Source of the DNA: Butyrivibrio proteoclasticus P6B7
GTDB taxonomy: Bacteria; Bacillota; Clostridia; Lachnospirales; Lachnospiraceae
DNA: 64,000 nt
NCBI RefSeq assembly: GCF_000622085.1
Contig: NZ_JHWL01000003.1
Coordinates: 124,001 to 188,000, forward strand
Direction of reading: 5' to 3'
Of the stretch, positions 24,909 through 34,184 are shown piece after piece. The notes under the pieces are model-generated. The model had not been told where the DNA came from. It saw only the letters and a program-made list of their open reading frames with translations, and did not search any database. The position numbers were made by a program, and so were the translations under genes. Numbering within the stretch: position 1 is the first letter of the stretch; the number at the start of each line of letters is the position of its first letter.

Positions 24909-25771
24909 TTTGCTTTATGTCTCTTTTTCATTTCATACATTCGCATATCTGCCGTTTCAATAAGGGAGGACAGATATGTGGTCTCGGAGAATAGTGCATA
25001 TCCAATTGAAGCATGTATTGAGATATTACTTCCTTCTATATTTCTTGGAGAATCGATGGCTGCCATGATTCTCTTAGATGTTTTCTCTACATCAGACATA
25101 TCTTTTATCTGATGAAGAATTACAAATTCATCGCCGCCATATCTAAATAATACGCTGTTGTCAGCGGCAGTCACAGTAAGAGTCTTACAGATTGACTGAA
25201 GGACGATGTTACCAAACTCGTGACCATAGCTGTCGTTGATGGATTTAAAGTCATCCAGATCGATCATGAACAGTGCAAAGTCAGAACCATCCTTGTGAAA
25301 TTGCTCCTCATACTTAACTACGATGTCACTAAAGGCACGCCTGTTAAGGACTCCGGTAAGTTCATCTGTAAGGGAAAGGGTATTAAGTCTGTTATGATCT
25401 GCAAGCTGTTCTGTCACATCCACAAAGTAACCAACAAGACCGACAATCTCGCCGTTAGAATAAAGAGGCTTTTTAGAAGCAGTGATATCTCGGACCTTGC
25501 CCTTTACGATACACTGACCGGGAACATCCATCACGGACTCGCCGTTATTAATAACCTTAAGCTCTACGCTTCTATAGGGTTCAGGATCAATGTGCCATCC
25601 CATGTCTTCATCAGTTTTACCAATGATATCATCAACAGAGCTAAGGCCATAGTAATCCAGGAACATCTGATTGGCACCCAAAAAACGCCTCTCCTTATCT
25701 TTCCAGAAGACGCCAAGTGGCAGTAAGCACAATATATTATCGAAAACATCTACTAAATTCAAGGTATCCAT
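24893..25771 (-). CDS. PAS-GGDEF diguanylate cyclase
   Basis: A 292-residue soluble protein with an N-terminal PAS domain (residues about 8-130; LLPLGVFWKDKERRFLGAN) and a GGDEF domain (FRYGGDEFVIL) with the conserved NDSYGHEFGN block. It should make cyclic di-GMP from two GTP. The four residues where an inhibitory RxxD site would sit (five residues before GGDEF) read ADNS, so product inhibition at that site is unlikely. It starts at ATG 25771 with a weak AGAGG. A perfect 12-bp palindrome ACGTAATTACGT lies 18 bp upstream. Output and sensed signal are unknown. Confidence 0.93.
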   Translation of the reverse strand: MDTLNLVDVFDNILCLLPLGVFWKDKERRFLGANQMFLDYYGLSSVDDIIGKTDEDMGWHIDPEPYRSVELKVINNGESVMDVPGQCIVKGKVRDITASKKPLYSNGEIVGLVGYFVDVTEQLADHNRLNTLSLTDELTGVLNRRAFSDIVVKYEEQFHKDGSDFALFMIDLDDFKSINDSYGHEFGNIVLQSICKTLTVTAADNSVLFRYGGDEFVILHQIKDMSDVEKTSKRIMAAIDSPRNIEGSNISIHASIGYALFSETTYLSSLIETADMRMYEMKKRHKANKHLP

Positions 25772-25957
25772 ATATTGCCTCTAAGTAAACGTAATTACGT
25801 ACAGCATCCACTTACATTCTATCAATAAAAAATCTGTCAATGTATAAACTTATTGGGACTATTATAAACAAAATAAAAAATTCTATTAAATATTTGATTA
25901 TACTGACAATATGATAAAATTAGATGGAGTAAGACCAAGGAGGATAGGCTTTTTTAC

Positions 25958-27718
25958 ATGAAAAAGAGAAATGTAAGTCTATTATCTAAAGCTCTTGCCG
26001 GGGTTATGTTAATGACATCAATTGCGGGGTGTGGATCACAGGGTTCTCCTGACAATAGTGGATCATCTAATTCCGCAGATGCAGGGACCACAAGCGAGAC
26101 TATAGATAACGAGGCAGCAAATATGGAGATTTCCAGAACAATAAAAATATCCCTTGAGGATGTTCAAAAGGTAAACGACACCAATGGCGATGGGTACGGC
26201 GAATTCGAGGGCTGGGGAACAAGCCTTTGCTGGTGGGCCAACAGAGTTGGCTACAGCGATAAGTTAACTACTGCAGCTGCAGAGGCCTTTTTTAACAAGG
26301 ATACAGGCCTTGGAATGAACATCGGAAGATACAACGTGGGCGGCGGAGATAACGTGGCAGAGGGAACTGTCACAGACAAGGACAGAGAGAACAATCCTTT
26401 TCTCCACGAGTCACACATAAGACGTTCCGACTCAGTTGTTCCAGGCTATTGCACCGACGTTACCAAGATCGATCTTAGTACTAATACCAAGGAATACTAT
26501 GAAGAGAATTTTGAAAGAGCTAACTTTGAATGCGGCTTTGCGTGGAACTATAACTGGGATGCAGATGTTAACCAGATGAATGTTCTTACAAAGGCTATGG
26601 AGCAGGCAGGAGATGAATTCATTCCTGAGGCTTTTTCCAATTCTCCACCATACTTTATGACAGTTAGTGGATGCTCATCAGGAGGAGAGGACCCTTCTGT
26701 GGATAACTTACGTGAAGATTCCTACACAGCCTTTGCCTGGTATATGGCAGATGTAATCGAGCATTGGGCAAAAGAAAATGTGGTAACCTTCCAGAGTGTT
26801 GACCCAATGAACGAGCCAGCAACCAGCTACTGGCAGGCAAGGAGTGAGAAGCAGGAGGGATGTCATTTCTCCCAGGGAGAGTCACAGTCAAGGATCCTTG
26901 TGGAGCTTAACAAAGAGCTTCAGAACAAGGGAATCGACATGATCATCTCGGCTTCTGATGAGACCAGCCTTTCAGCTGCGATCATGGGTTACAAGAGCCT
27001 TACAGATGAAGCAAAGGGCGTAGTTACAAGAATAGACACCCATACCTATCAGGGAACAGAACGTCAAATGCTAAGGCAACTTGCTGAAGAAAACGGCATG
27101 AACCTGTGGATGAGTGAAGTTGACGGAACCTTTTCAATTGGAAAAAAAGAAACTGGAATGCAGGCGGCACTTGGCTTTGCAGATGCAATCATTCAGGACC
27201 TTAACGGACTTAAGCCAGCAGCATGGATCATGTGGGATGCGGTAGATGTCCATGTGGATTCCAATAATAGATTTGATACCTGCACAAGGCAGCAGGCCGA
27301 TGAGATAGTTAGTAGCGGCGAACCTTTCTGGGGAATTGCCATTGCTGACCATGATACAGAGGAACTTCTTTTAACCAAGAAATATTATGCCTACGGCCAG
27401 TTCTCAAGATATATCAGACCAGGCTATTGCATAATTGAATCAAGCGATACTTCGGTAGCAGCTTATAATCCTGAGGATGGTTCAATCGTTATTGTTGCTA
27501 TCAACACTAACAGCGACGATCTTAAGTGGGAATTTGATCTTTCTGATCTTGATGTAAGTGGAAAGAGTATCACAGCTATCAGGACCAGTGGAGCCATGGA
27601 AGATGGTGAGAACTGGGCAGATGTTACAGACAGTGATGGAATAGTATTTGATGAGAGCGCTGGCTCTTTTACCGCAGTGATGAAGGGCAGCTCTATAACA
27701 ACTTATATTATTAAGTAA
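25958..27718 (+). CDS. Secreted GH30-family glycoside hydrolase lipoprotein
   Basis: A 586-residue lipoprotein with signal peptide and lipobox (SIAGCGS, Cys about residue 25) and a Ser/Asp-rich linker. The catalytic TIM barrel starts at EGWGTSLCWWANRVGY. The general acid/base Glu is in DPMNEPA and the nucleophile Glu in WMSEVDG, placed as in clan A family 30; YFMTVSGC and the C-terminal beta domain (VAAYNPEDGSIVIVAINTN) agree. Closest characterised relatives by motif are endo-beta-1,6-galactanases, so a plant arabinogalactan target is plausible but unproven. AAGGAGG at 25937-25943 precedes ATG 25958 by an unusually long 14 nt. A protease gene follows after 14 nt. Confidence 0.85.
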   Translation: MKKRNVSLLSKALAGVMLMTSIAGCGSQGSPDNSGSSNSADAGTTSETIDNEAANMEISRTIKISLEDVQKVNDTNGDGYGEFEGWGTSLCWWANRVGYSDKLTTAAAEAFFNKDTGLGMNIGRYNVGGGDNVAEGTVTDKDRENNPFLHESHIRRSDSVVPGYCTDVTKIDLSTNTKEYYEENFERANFECGFAWNYNWDADVNQMNVLTKAMEQAGDEFIPEAFSNSPPYFMTVSGCSSGGEDPSVDNLREDSYTAFAWYMADVIEHWAKENVVTFQSVDPMNEPATSYWQARSEKQEGCHFSQGESQSRILVELNKELQNKGIDMIISASDETSLSAAIMGYKSLTDEAKGVVTRIDTHTYQGTERQMLRQLAEENGMNLWMSEVDGTFSIGKKETGMQAALGFADAIIQDLNGLKPAAWIMWDAVDVHVDSNNRFDTCTRQQADEIVSSGEPFWGIAIADHDTEELLLTKKYYAYGQFSRYIRPGYCIIESSDTSVAAYNPEDGSIVIVAINTNSDDLKWEFDLSDLDVSGKSITAIRTSGAMEDGENWADVTDSDGIVFDESAGSFTAVMKGSSITTYIIK

Positions 27719-27732
27719 AACTGGAGGTAGTT

Positions 27733-30168
27733 ATGGACAATAGGCCGGTTGGAAGAAAGAAAAATGTCACAGAAGGCGGATCCGGTGTTCACAAAAGAGG
27801 AGAAGGTCTTGGCACTGGTCCAGTAGGAGGCGGCTCAGGCTATTCCTCTGGCGGAGGTGGAAACGGAGGCGGACAGCGTTCCTCAGGTGGAAAGAGCCCA
27901 CTGTTCATGATCCTTGTACTTCTCGTACTGATTCTTGGAGGTAGCGGAGGACTTACATCTCTTCTTGGAGGTGGCGGCACAGGCACAACAACGGTGCCTA
28001 CGCAGAACGTTGGAACACAGACCACAAGTACAGGAGTTAACTCTGGTAGCAGCACAGGGTCAGGTCTTTCTATGCTTGGCCAGCTCCTTGGTGGAAGCAG
28101 CTACTATTCAGGCGGAAGTGCAACTTCTGCAGCTTGGAGCGGCGAATCTAATATCGGTAAGTTTGATGAGACCGTATCTGACAAGGCAAGAGCAAAAAGA
28201 ACTGTCATAAAGGGTAATGGTGAAGATGTCATTACTATCATGGTATACATGTGCGGAGCAGACCTTGAGTCCAGAAGCGGAATGGCTTCAAGAGATCTTC
28301 AGGAAATGCTTAATGCCAAGCTTGGAGATAAGATCAATCTTATCGTATATACCGGTGGTGCTAAGCAGTGGCAGAACAACGTGATTTCTAGTCAGACTAA
28401 CCAGATCTATCAGGTTAAGAATGGTCAGCTTATTGCTCTTCAGAAGGACCTTGGAAGTGTAGCCATGACTAAGCCATCAACACTTTCTGGATTTATCAGC
28501 TGGACTAAAGACAATTTCCCAGCTGACAGATATGACCTTATCTTCTGGGATCACGGCGGAGGATCAACAGGCGGATATGGCTATGATGAGAAGTTTACAA
28601 ATGCAGGAGCTATGTCCCTTGGTGGAATTAATCAGGCTCTTAAGGACGGCGGAGTAGAATTTGACTTTGTAGGCTTTGATACCTGCCTTATGGCAACAGT
28701 TGAGAATGCCCTTGTAGTATCTAAGTATAGTGATTATCTGGTGGCTTCAGAAGAGACAGAACCAGGTGTTGGCTGGTATTACACAGACTGGCTTACAGCT
28801 CTTGGTCAGAACACTTCAATGGAGACAATCCAGATTGGTAAGAACATCATAGATTCCTTTACAGAGGCCTGTGCGCAGTCCTGTCCTGGTCAGAAGACAA
28901 CACTTTCTCTTATTGACCTGGCAGAGCTTTCAGAGACTGTTCCAGAGGAGCTTGCAGAGTTCTCAAAGGATACCTCTGAGATGATAAAGGGCAATGAGTT
29001 TGCTACAGTATCAAATGCCCGCAGCAGTACAAGAGAGTTTGCCGGAGCTAAGATTGATCAGGTAGATCTTATCGACTTTGCTACAAGAATGGGAACCGAA
29101 GAGTCATTGCAGCTTGCTGATGCTCTTAAGGGAGCCATCAAGTATAACAGAACAAGTCAGAACATGACTAATGCTTATGGTCTTTCTATTTACTTCCCAT
29201 ACAAGAAGGCAAGTAAAGTTGATTCAATGGTGGACACCTATGAAGATATTGGAATGGATGAGGAGTATGCTAAGTGTATTCAGAACTTTGCTTCCCTGGA
29301 GGTCGCAGGTCAGGTAGCAGGTGGTGGACAGAGTAGTCCTATTCCTTCACTTCTTGGAGGATCACCACAGTCAACTGCCTCATCAGCAGACATGATCACA
29401 CAGCTTCTTGGAACATTCTTATCCAGTGACTTTAGCAGTATCTCTGGACTTGATGCGTCCAATACACAGTTCCTTGGTAAGGGACTTGATGTTGATCAGG
29501 CTGCAAATTATATTGCTAGCAATAACTTTGATCCATCAGCTCTTGTTTGGACATCAAACGCTGCAAACGATGCAGTGATCATTCTTTCAGAAGATCAGTG
29601 GTCCAAGGTTCAGAACCTTTCTCTTAACATGTTCTATGATGACGGAGAAGGATATGTAGATCTTGGTATGGATAATGTATTTGAGTTTGACGATGAAGGA
29701 AATCTAAAGGCTCAGACAGATAAGACCTGGCTAGCTATAGACGGACAGGTGGTTGCTTATTATGTAGTGGATGTTCAGGGCGACAATGACAGTTATGCAA
29801 TAACTGGAAGAGTTCCTTGTTACATCAATGGTGAAAGAGCTGAGCTTATCCTTGTATTTGATTCAGAGAATGAAGACGGCTACGTAGCTGGCGCATGCTA
29901 TGATTACAAGGAAGGCGAGACAGAGACAATTGCCAAGAACCTGACAGAGCTTCAAGAGGGTGACACAATTGATTATATCTGCGATTACTACACCTACGAT
30001 ATGGAATATCAGGATAGCTATTATCTTGGAGAACAGGTGACAGTTAATAAGGCTATGTCCGAGATGGTTATCAGCAATGTAAGTGTAGGTGATGGAGAAG
30101 TTCTTGAAACCTACTGCTTCACAGATATCTATAGCCAGAAGTATTGGACTAACGCTCTTAGATTCTAA
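27733..30168 (+). CDS. Membrane-anchored clostripain-family (C11) cysteine protease
   Basis: An 811-residue protein. The N-terminal 55 residues are Gly/Ser-rich and cytoplasmic, followed by one membrane helix (LFMILVLLVLILGG) and a Gly/Ser/Thr linker. The peptidase C11 domain contains VITIMVYMCGADLESRSGMA, catalytic His at about 274 (WDHGGGSTGG) and Cys at about 318 (GFDTCLMATVE). The C-terminal 250 residues form additional beta-rich domains of unknown role. Clostripains cleave after arginine or lysine. There is no classical signal peptide; the helix acts as a signal anchor with the protease outside (inference). It is likely co-transcribed with the GH30 gene, 14 nt upstream. Confidence 0.9.
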   Translation: MDNRPVGRKKNVTEGGSGVHKRGEGLGTGPVGGGSGYSSGGGGNGGGQRSSGGKSPLFMILVLLVLILGGSGGLTSLLGGGGTGTTTVPTQNVGTQTTSTGVNSGSSTGSGLSMLGQLLGGSSYYSGGSATSAAWSGESNIGKFDETVSDKARAKRTVIKGNGEDVITIMVYMCGADLESRSGMASRDLQEMLNAKLGDKINLIVYTGGAKQWQNNVISSQTNQIYQVKNGQLIALQKDLGSVAMTKPSTLSGFISWTKDNFPADRYDLIFWDHGGGSTGGYGYDEKFTNAGAMSLGGINQALKDGGVEFDFVGFDTCLMATVENALVVSKYSDYLVASEETEPGVGWYYTDWLTALGQNTSMETIQIGKNIIDSFTEACAQSCPGQKTTLSLIDLAELSETVPEELAEFSKDTSEMIKGNEFATVSNARSSTREFAGAKIDQVDLIDFATRMGTEESLQLADALKGAIKYNRTSQNMTNAYGLSIYFPYKKASKVDSMVDTYEDIGMDEEYAKCIQNFASLEVAGQVAGGGQSSPIPSLLGGSPQSTASSADMITQLLGTFLSSDFSSISGLDASNTQFLGKGLDVDQAANYIASNNFDPSALVWTSNAANDAVIILSEDQWSKVQNLSLNMFYDDGEGYVDLGMDNVFEFDDEGNLKAQTDKTWLAIDGQVVAYYVVDVQGDNDSYAITGRVPCYINGERAELILVFDSENEDGYVAGACYDYKEGETETIAKNLTELQEGDTIDYICDYYTYDMEYQDSYYLGEQVTVNKAMSEMVISNVSVGDGEVLETYCFTDIYSQKYWTNALRF

Positions 30169-30205
30169 TGGTAAAAGAGATAGTTCTTTTGACATAATTA
30201 CAAAT

Positions 30206-30244
30206 AAAATGGCTTCCCGAATAATGCTCCGGGAAGCCATTTTG
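30206..30244. terminator. Bidirectional terminator after the clostripain gene
   Basis: AAAATGGCTTCCCG pairs with CGGGAAGCCATTTT (14 bp, perfect) around a short loop. It serves the protease gene (+) and the glutathione peroxidase gene (-). Confidence 0.9.
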
Positions 30245-30277
30245 ATATGATATGAATGAAAATATTATGGAGAAAAC

Positions 30278-30820
30278 TTAAATAAGCTTGCTTACGCAGT
30301 CAGCCACGTCTTCCATCTTCTGAGTTGGCTCAAAACGTGCTACAACGTTGCCGTCTCTGTCTACGATAAATTTAGTGAAGTTCCACTTGATGTCTGGGTT
30401 ATTCTTGTAATCCTTGTCGATCTTTTTGAGCATTACGTTCATGGCAAGGGCAGCAGGGCCTTTACCAAAGCCTTCGAATCTCTTCTGCTCCTTGAGATAA
30501 GTAAAGAGTGGAAGAGCGTTCTCGCCGTTAACGTCAGACTTCTTCATCTGAGGGAACTTGGTGTTATAGTGAAGTTGACAGAATTCGTGGATCTCTTCGT
30601 CAGAACCAGGTGTCTGGCCTGCAAACTGGTTGCAAGGAATATCAACTACTTCAAAGCCCTGATCGTGGAACTTCTCATACATATCCTCGATGTCCTTATA
30701 GTGAGGAGTGAAGCCACATCCTGTTGCTGTATTAACTACGAGAACAACCTTGCCCTTGAAGTCTGCCATAGAAACTTCGTTGCCATTTGTATCAGTTACT
30801 GTGTAATCATAAAATCCCAT
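30278..30820 (-). CDS. Glutathione peroxidase family thiol peroxidase
   Basis: A 180-residue enzyme that reduces peroxides. The peroxidatic Cys is in NTATGCGFTPHY, and the Gln and Trp partners of the catalytic tetrad occur in PCNQFAGQTPG and WNFTKF. In bacteria of this group the reductant is usually thioredoxin (a trxA lies 3.4 kb away), not glutathione. The start is ATG 30820 because GGAGG lies at 30829-30833; a longer in-frame extension upstream would overlap the promoter. A near-perfect promoter with a palindrome in its spacer lies 58-87 bp upstream, suggesting repressor control. Confidence 0.95.
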   Translation of the reverse strand: MGFYDYTVTDTNGNEVSMADFKGKVVLVVNTATGCGFTPHYKDIEDMYEKFHDQGFEVVDIPCNQFAGQTPGSDEEIHEFCQLHYNTKFPQMKKSDVNGENALPLFTYLKEQKRFEGFGKGPAALAMNVMLKKIDKDYKNNPDIKWNFTKFIVDRDGNVVARFEPTQKMEDVADCVSKLI

Positions 30821-30878
30821 TGTATGTACCTCCGTTTCATTTATATTTACGAGTGCTAATGTCATTTGATTTAACGTA

Positions 30879-30907
30879 ATTATATTGTGCACAATCTAAA
30901 ATGTCAA
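30879..30907 (-). promoter_or_regulatory. Consensus promoter of glutathione peroxidase with palindromic spacer
   Basis: On the minus strand TTGACA (30907-30902) and TATAAT (30884-30879) match both consensus hexamers exactly, with a 17-bp spacer. A perfect 12-bp palindrome ATTGTGCACAAT occupies 30884-30895, inside the spacer and touching the -10 box. Binding there would block RNA polymerase. Confidence 0.85.
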
Positions 30908-30913
30908 TACCTA

Positions 30914-30942
30914 TTGCAAAAATTTTTTCTGCACCTTATAGT
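30914..30942 (+). promoter_or_regulatory. Promoter of the exonuclease gene
   Basis: TTGCAA (30914-30919) and TATAGT (30937-30942) with a 17-bp spacer. It lies back to back with the peroxidase promoter; the two -35 boxes are 6 bp apart. Its position supports the gene start at 31006 rather than an upstream in-frame ATG at 30901. Confidence 0.65.
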
Positions 30943-31005
30943 TTTAGTAAGAAAGACGCTTTACAAGGATGTACAGATTCTTCTAATAGGAGAAAGACAC
31001 ATTTT

Positions 31006-31944
31006 ATGGGTGATTATATAGTTTTTGACCTTGAGTGGAATCAGGGTGATGCGCCGGCAGAGCGAAACGGTAAGACTTTAACCTTTGAGATTGTAGAGAT
31101 TGGTGCTGTCAAACTAAATGAAAAAAGGCAGAAGGTCGGTGAGTTTTCCAGACTGATCAAGCCTCAGATTCATCAGCATATGCACTATATTACAGGTAAG
31201 CTTATTCACCTTAGTATGGATGATCTTGAAAATGGAGATACATTTCAGGAGGTGGCCAGGGATTTCCTTGAGTGGTGCGGTGAGGATCCTAAGTTTTGTA
31301 GCTGGGGACCTCTAGATCTTACAGAGTTTCAGAGGAATTTGGATTTCTTTGGAATGCCTCTTTTATCAGACAGGCCAATTGCCTTTTATGATGTTCAGAA
31401 GCTTTTCAGCATAGCCTACGACGATGGTAAGTCCAGAAAAGCGCTGGCATCGGCTGTAGATGAGCTTGGTATAAAGATGGATATTCCTTTCCACAGAGCG
31501 TTATCAGATGCCATATATACTGCTGAGGTCTTCAGAGGCTTTAATGAAAGGATCATGCAGAAGGTATCCTTTGATACCTACGTGACCCCTAAGACCAAGA
31601 AGCAGGAGATCCGCATTTTATTTGATACCTATGAGAAGTACATCTCAAGGGAGTTTGATACTAAGGAAGATATTCTTGAAAATATTGAGATAATGAGCAC
31701 CAGGTGTTATCACTGCCACAAGAACCTAAGGAGAAAGGTTAAGTGGTTTACACCAAATGGTAAGCATTACTACGCAGTGGCCTATTGTGAAAAGCATGGC
31801 TTTATGAAGGCTAAGGTCAGGATCAAGAAGGCTGAAAACGGAAGGTTGTATGTAGTAAAGACCTGCAGATTCATATCCCCGGAGGATATGGAGGAGATGA
31901 AGGCTAAACAGAGGAAAGTTAAGAAAAGGCAAAACCCAGGATAA
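31006..31944 (+). CDS. DnaQ/KapD-like 3'-5' exonuclease domain protein
   Basis: A 312-residue cytoplasmic protein. The DEDD-type exonuclease domain runs over residues 1-180: motif I FDLEWNQ (Asp and Glu), motif II around SWGPLDLTEF (Asp), motif III FHRALSDAIYT (His and Asp, DEDDh type). The C-terminal third is basic with two CxxC-like pairs (CYHCHKN, later CEKHG), possibly a zinc site for nucleic-acid binding. I start at ATG 31006 (MGDYIVFDLEWN) because a promoter lies inside the longer frame. The SD AGGAG is 13 nt away. Substrate (RNA or DNA) is not determinable. Confidence 0.85.
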   Translation: MGDYIVFDLEWNQGDAPAERNGKTLTFEIVEIGAVKLNEKRQKVGEFSRLIKPQIHQHMHYITGKLIHLSMDDLENGDTFQEVARDFLEWCGEDPKFCSWGPLDLTEFQRNLDFFGMPLLSDRPIAFYDVQKLFSIAYDDGKSRKALASAVDELGIKMDIPFHRALSDAIYTAEVFRGFNERIMQKVSFDTYVTPKTKKQEIRILFDTYEKYISREFDTKEDILENIEIMSTRCYHCHKNLRRKVKWFTPNGKHYYAVAYCEKHGFMKAKVRIKKAENGRLYVVKTCRFISPEDMEEMKAKQRKVKKRQNPG

Positions 31945-31960
31945 GGGCTTTGCCTTTTTT
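31925..31960. terminator. Terminator between exonuclease and dacF genes
   Basis: AAAGGCAAAACCC pairs with GGGCTTTGCCTTT and is followed by TTT on the + strand. The stem begins within the last codons of the exonuclease gene. The same stem can serve dacF on the minus strand. Confidence 0.75.
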
Positions 31961-31962
31961 CT

Positions 31963-33411
31963 TTATCGTTTGCCTTTTTTGAGCTTGTTCTTTTTGAAAT
32001 CTTTTTTACGCCTGTTGTATCGGATCCTGTCGCTCTTACTAACGAATTTCCTGTTGGCGTGGGCGTGGGTTGCTACAAAGCCCGAAAGCGTGATCAGTAT
32101 CACAAGGATAATGGCGCCAAGGAAAAGGTGCTTAACGTTGATGTAGATTATCTGAGAGCTTCCTGATGTATCGGCCTGACTATTGGAAGTGGCTGTGTAA
32201 CAGACATAGGCATTTCCGATTGCTGCTCCGCTAAAGAAGTAGCTTACTTTGGCGATGGCACCCTTGTAGTCTTCCTTTTCCTCGTCAGTTAAGTCGTAGC
32301 TGATCTCATAGGATGAATCTTCCATGGTGGATGTCTTAGGAAGGATCACTTTGGAGTCATCATCGAGCCTAAGGATATTGCCTGAAGTTCCAAATACATC
32401 GTTCTCTGACTCAAAGAAAAGGGAGTCATTAGGCATATATCTGGTCTCATTATCAGCGACATTCACTGAGTGGAAGTTGTTAAAGCCGTAATCAAAAAGA
32501 GTAACTGTGTCTGTAAACTGGGCTGGAGACTCTTCCATAAATACAACGCAGATAAGACGCATTCCATCCTTTTCTGCGCAGGTTACAAGGGTCTCTCTTG
32601 CCTGATCTGTATAACCGGTCTTGCCTCCAATGATGCCTTCGTAGCTGATCTCACCAGTAATAAGCTTGTGCTTGTTATTAAGGTAGAAGTCATCTGGCTG
32701 AGTCGCTGTTGGTGTGAAGTGGTATCTAGGTGTATTACCGATCTTACACAGTAGCTCATTTTCAAAGAACTGTCTTGAAATAAGGGCCAGGTCGTAAACG
32801 CTGGTGTAGTGGTTGTCATCCTGAAGACCGTTGGTGTTGGCAAAATGTGTGTTGGTACAACCAAGCTCTTTGGCCCTAGTGTTCATAAGGTCTATAAAGC
32901 CATCAATGCTTCCACTGACATGCTCTGCCACAGCGTTAGCAACCTCGTTGGCACTACCAACCATGATCCCGTAAAGACCCTGCTCAAGAGTAATTGACTC
33001 GCCTACATCCATTCCGATGCTTGATCCATCACTTGGGACAGAGAAAACCGCATCGTGGGAAAAGGTAATGGTATCATCAAGGCTGGCATTCTCTACAGCC
33101 AAAAGACATGTCATTATCTTGGTGGTACTGGCTGGATAATGCTCCTCGTGTATGTTCTTGGCATAGAGGATGGTACCTGTATCAGCCTCCATAAGAATGG
33201 CGGACTGAGCAGTTATTGCGGGACCTTCCGGCCATCCGGAGATCTTGTTGGACTGAATAGGTAGCTCTTTTTGTAAAAGAGCCTGTGCCTGATAATCTAC
33301 AGTTTCCGCGCTGGCGGTCATAGGAGTAGCAAGAATCAATGATGCAACGAGAAAAAGAGATCCACATCTATATATGAAGTTTCTTATATTAATGAAATTC
33401 GAAATTCTCAT
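31963..33411 (-). CDS. dacF: D-alanyl-D-alanine carboxypeptidase (DacF/PBP5 type)
   Basis: A 482-residue low-molecular-weight penicillin-binding protein that trims the terminal D-Ala of peptidoglycan stem peptides. There is a signal peptide (about residues 17-36, ending ASA-E). Serine peptidase S11 motifs: SxxK in PASTTKIMT, SxN in VGSANEVAN and KTG in GGKTGYTDQA. A C-terminal membrane helix (HLFLGAIILVILITL) and a basic cytoplasmic tail follow; most family members end in an amphipathic helix, so this is a true transmembrane anchor. I start at ATG 33411. No Shine-Dalgarno is visible and the -10 box is only 9 nt upstream, so the mRNA is probably leaderless. Confidence 0.92.
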   Translation of the reverse strand: MRISNFINIRNFIYRCGSLFLVASLILATPMTASAETVDYQAQALLQKELPIQSNKISGWPEGPAITAQSAILMEADTGTILYAKNIHEEHYPASTTKIMTCLLAVENASLDDTITFSHDAVFSVPSDGSSIGMDVGESITLEQGLYGIMVGSANEVANAVAEHVSGSIDGFIDLMNTRAKELGCTNTHFANTNGLQDDNHYTSVYDLALISRQFFENELLCKIGNTPRYHFTPTATQPDDFYLNNKHKLITGEISYEGIIGGKTGYTDQARETLVTCAEKDGMRLICVVFMEESPAQFTDTVTLFDYGFNNFHSVNVADNETRYMPNDSLFFESENDVFGTSGNILRLDDDSKVILPKTSTMEDSSYEISYDLTDEEKEDYKGAIAKVSYFFSGAAIGNAYVCYTATSNSQADTSGSSQIIYINVKHLFLGAIILVILITLSGFVATHAHANRKFVSKSDRIRYNRRKKDFKKNKLKKGKR

Positions 33412-33420
33412 GACATGACA

Positions 33421-33449
33421 ATAATACAATAGCTGCGCAGCCTAGACAA
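33421..33449 (-). promoter_or_regulatory. Promoter of dacF placed for a leaderless mRNA
   Basis: On the minus strand TTGTCT (33449-33444) and TATTAT (33426-33421) are separated by 17 bp. The -10 box ends 9 nt before the ATG at 33411, so transcription should start within 0-4 nt of the start codon. Confidence 0.55.
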
Positions 33450-33530
33450 TAGCAAAGAAATTTCCCGACTTTCCAATTCATGACAAATGTTGTAAAATTC
33501 TAGTATAAGTATCATTAGGTAGGAAGAGAA

Positions 33531-34184
33531 ATGCGTTTAAGAAATATCGCCGGATCCAGAGAAGTAATTGCTGATAGCAAGTTTACAGTGAAGGATCCTG
33601 AGAAGAAAAAAGGCCTCTGGAAGAAAGAGGTATTTGGCAACGACAAGCCAATCCATATTGAGATCGGAATGGGCAAGGGAAGATTTTTAATGGATCTGGC
33701 AGAGCTTAATCCGGACATTAACTATGTAGGAATTGAGAAATACTCAAGTGTACTTCTTCGTGCGATACAAAAGCAGGAACAAAGACTCCTTCCCAATGTA
33801 ATCTTTATCCGCATGGATGCTGAGAACATTTGTGATGTGTTTGCACCATCTGAAGTGGATAGGATTTACCTTAACTTCTCGGACCCATGGCCCAAGGACA
33901 GACATGCCAAGAGAAGGCTTCCCTCAAGGGAATTCCTTGGAAGGTATGACAAGATCCTTAAAGCTGACGGCCGTGTAGAGTTTAAGACTGATAACAAAGA
34001 TCTTTTCCAGTTCGCCCTCGAAGAGGTTGAGCCAGCTGGCTGGGATCTGGATGCAGTCACATACGATCTTCACCACGATGCCAAGATGAACGAAGGCAAT
34101 GTGATGACGGAGTATGAAGAGAAGTTCTCATCACTTGGCAACCCAATATACAAATATATTGTAAGCAGAAAGGGGAGTAAATAA
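33531..34184 (+). CDS. trmB: tRNA (guanine-N7)-methyltransferase
   Basis: A 217-residue SAM-dependent enzyme that makes m7G46 in tRNA variable loops. The SAM motif is HIEIGMGKGRFL, the catalytic region FSDPWPKDRHAKRRL, and the C-terminal EYEEKFSSLGNPIYK is conserved in TrmB. Start ATG 33531 follows AGGAAG. Its stop codon overlaps the trxA start by one base (TAATG), so the two are translationally coupled. Confidence 0.97.
   Translation: MRLRNIAGSREVIADSKFTVKDPEKKKGLWKKEVFGNDKPIHIEIGMGKGRFLMDLAELNPDINYVGIEKYSSVLLRAIQKQEQRLLPNVIFIRMDAENICDVFAPSEVDRIYLNFSDPWPKDRHAKRRLPSREFLGRYDKILKADGRVEFKTDNKDLFQFALEEVEPAGWDLDAVTYDLHHDAKMNEGNVMTEYEEKFSSLGNPIYKYIVSRKGSK

Noticed and set aside
30821-31005. Longer N-terminus of the exonuclease from ATG 30901
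   Set aside because: The region contains two divergent promoters and lacks an SD before 30901; the conserved protein begins at 31006.
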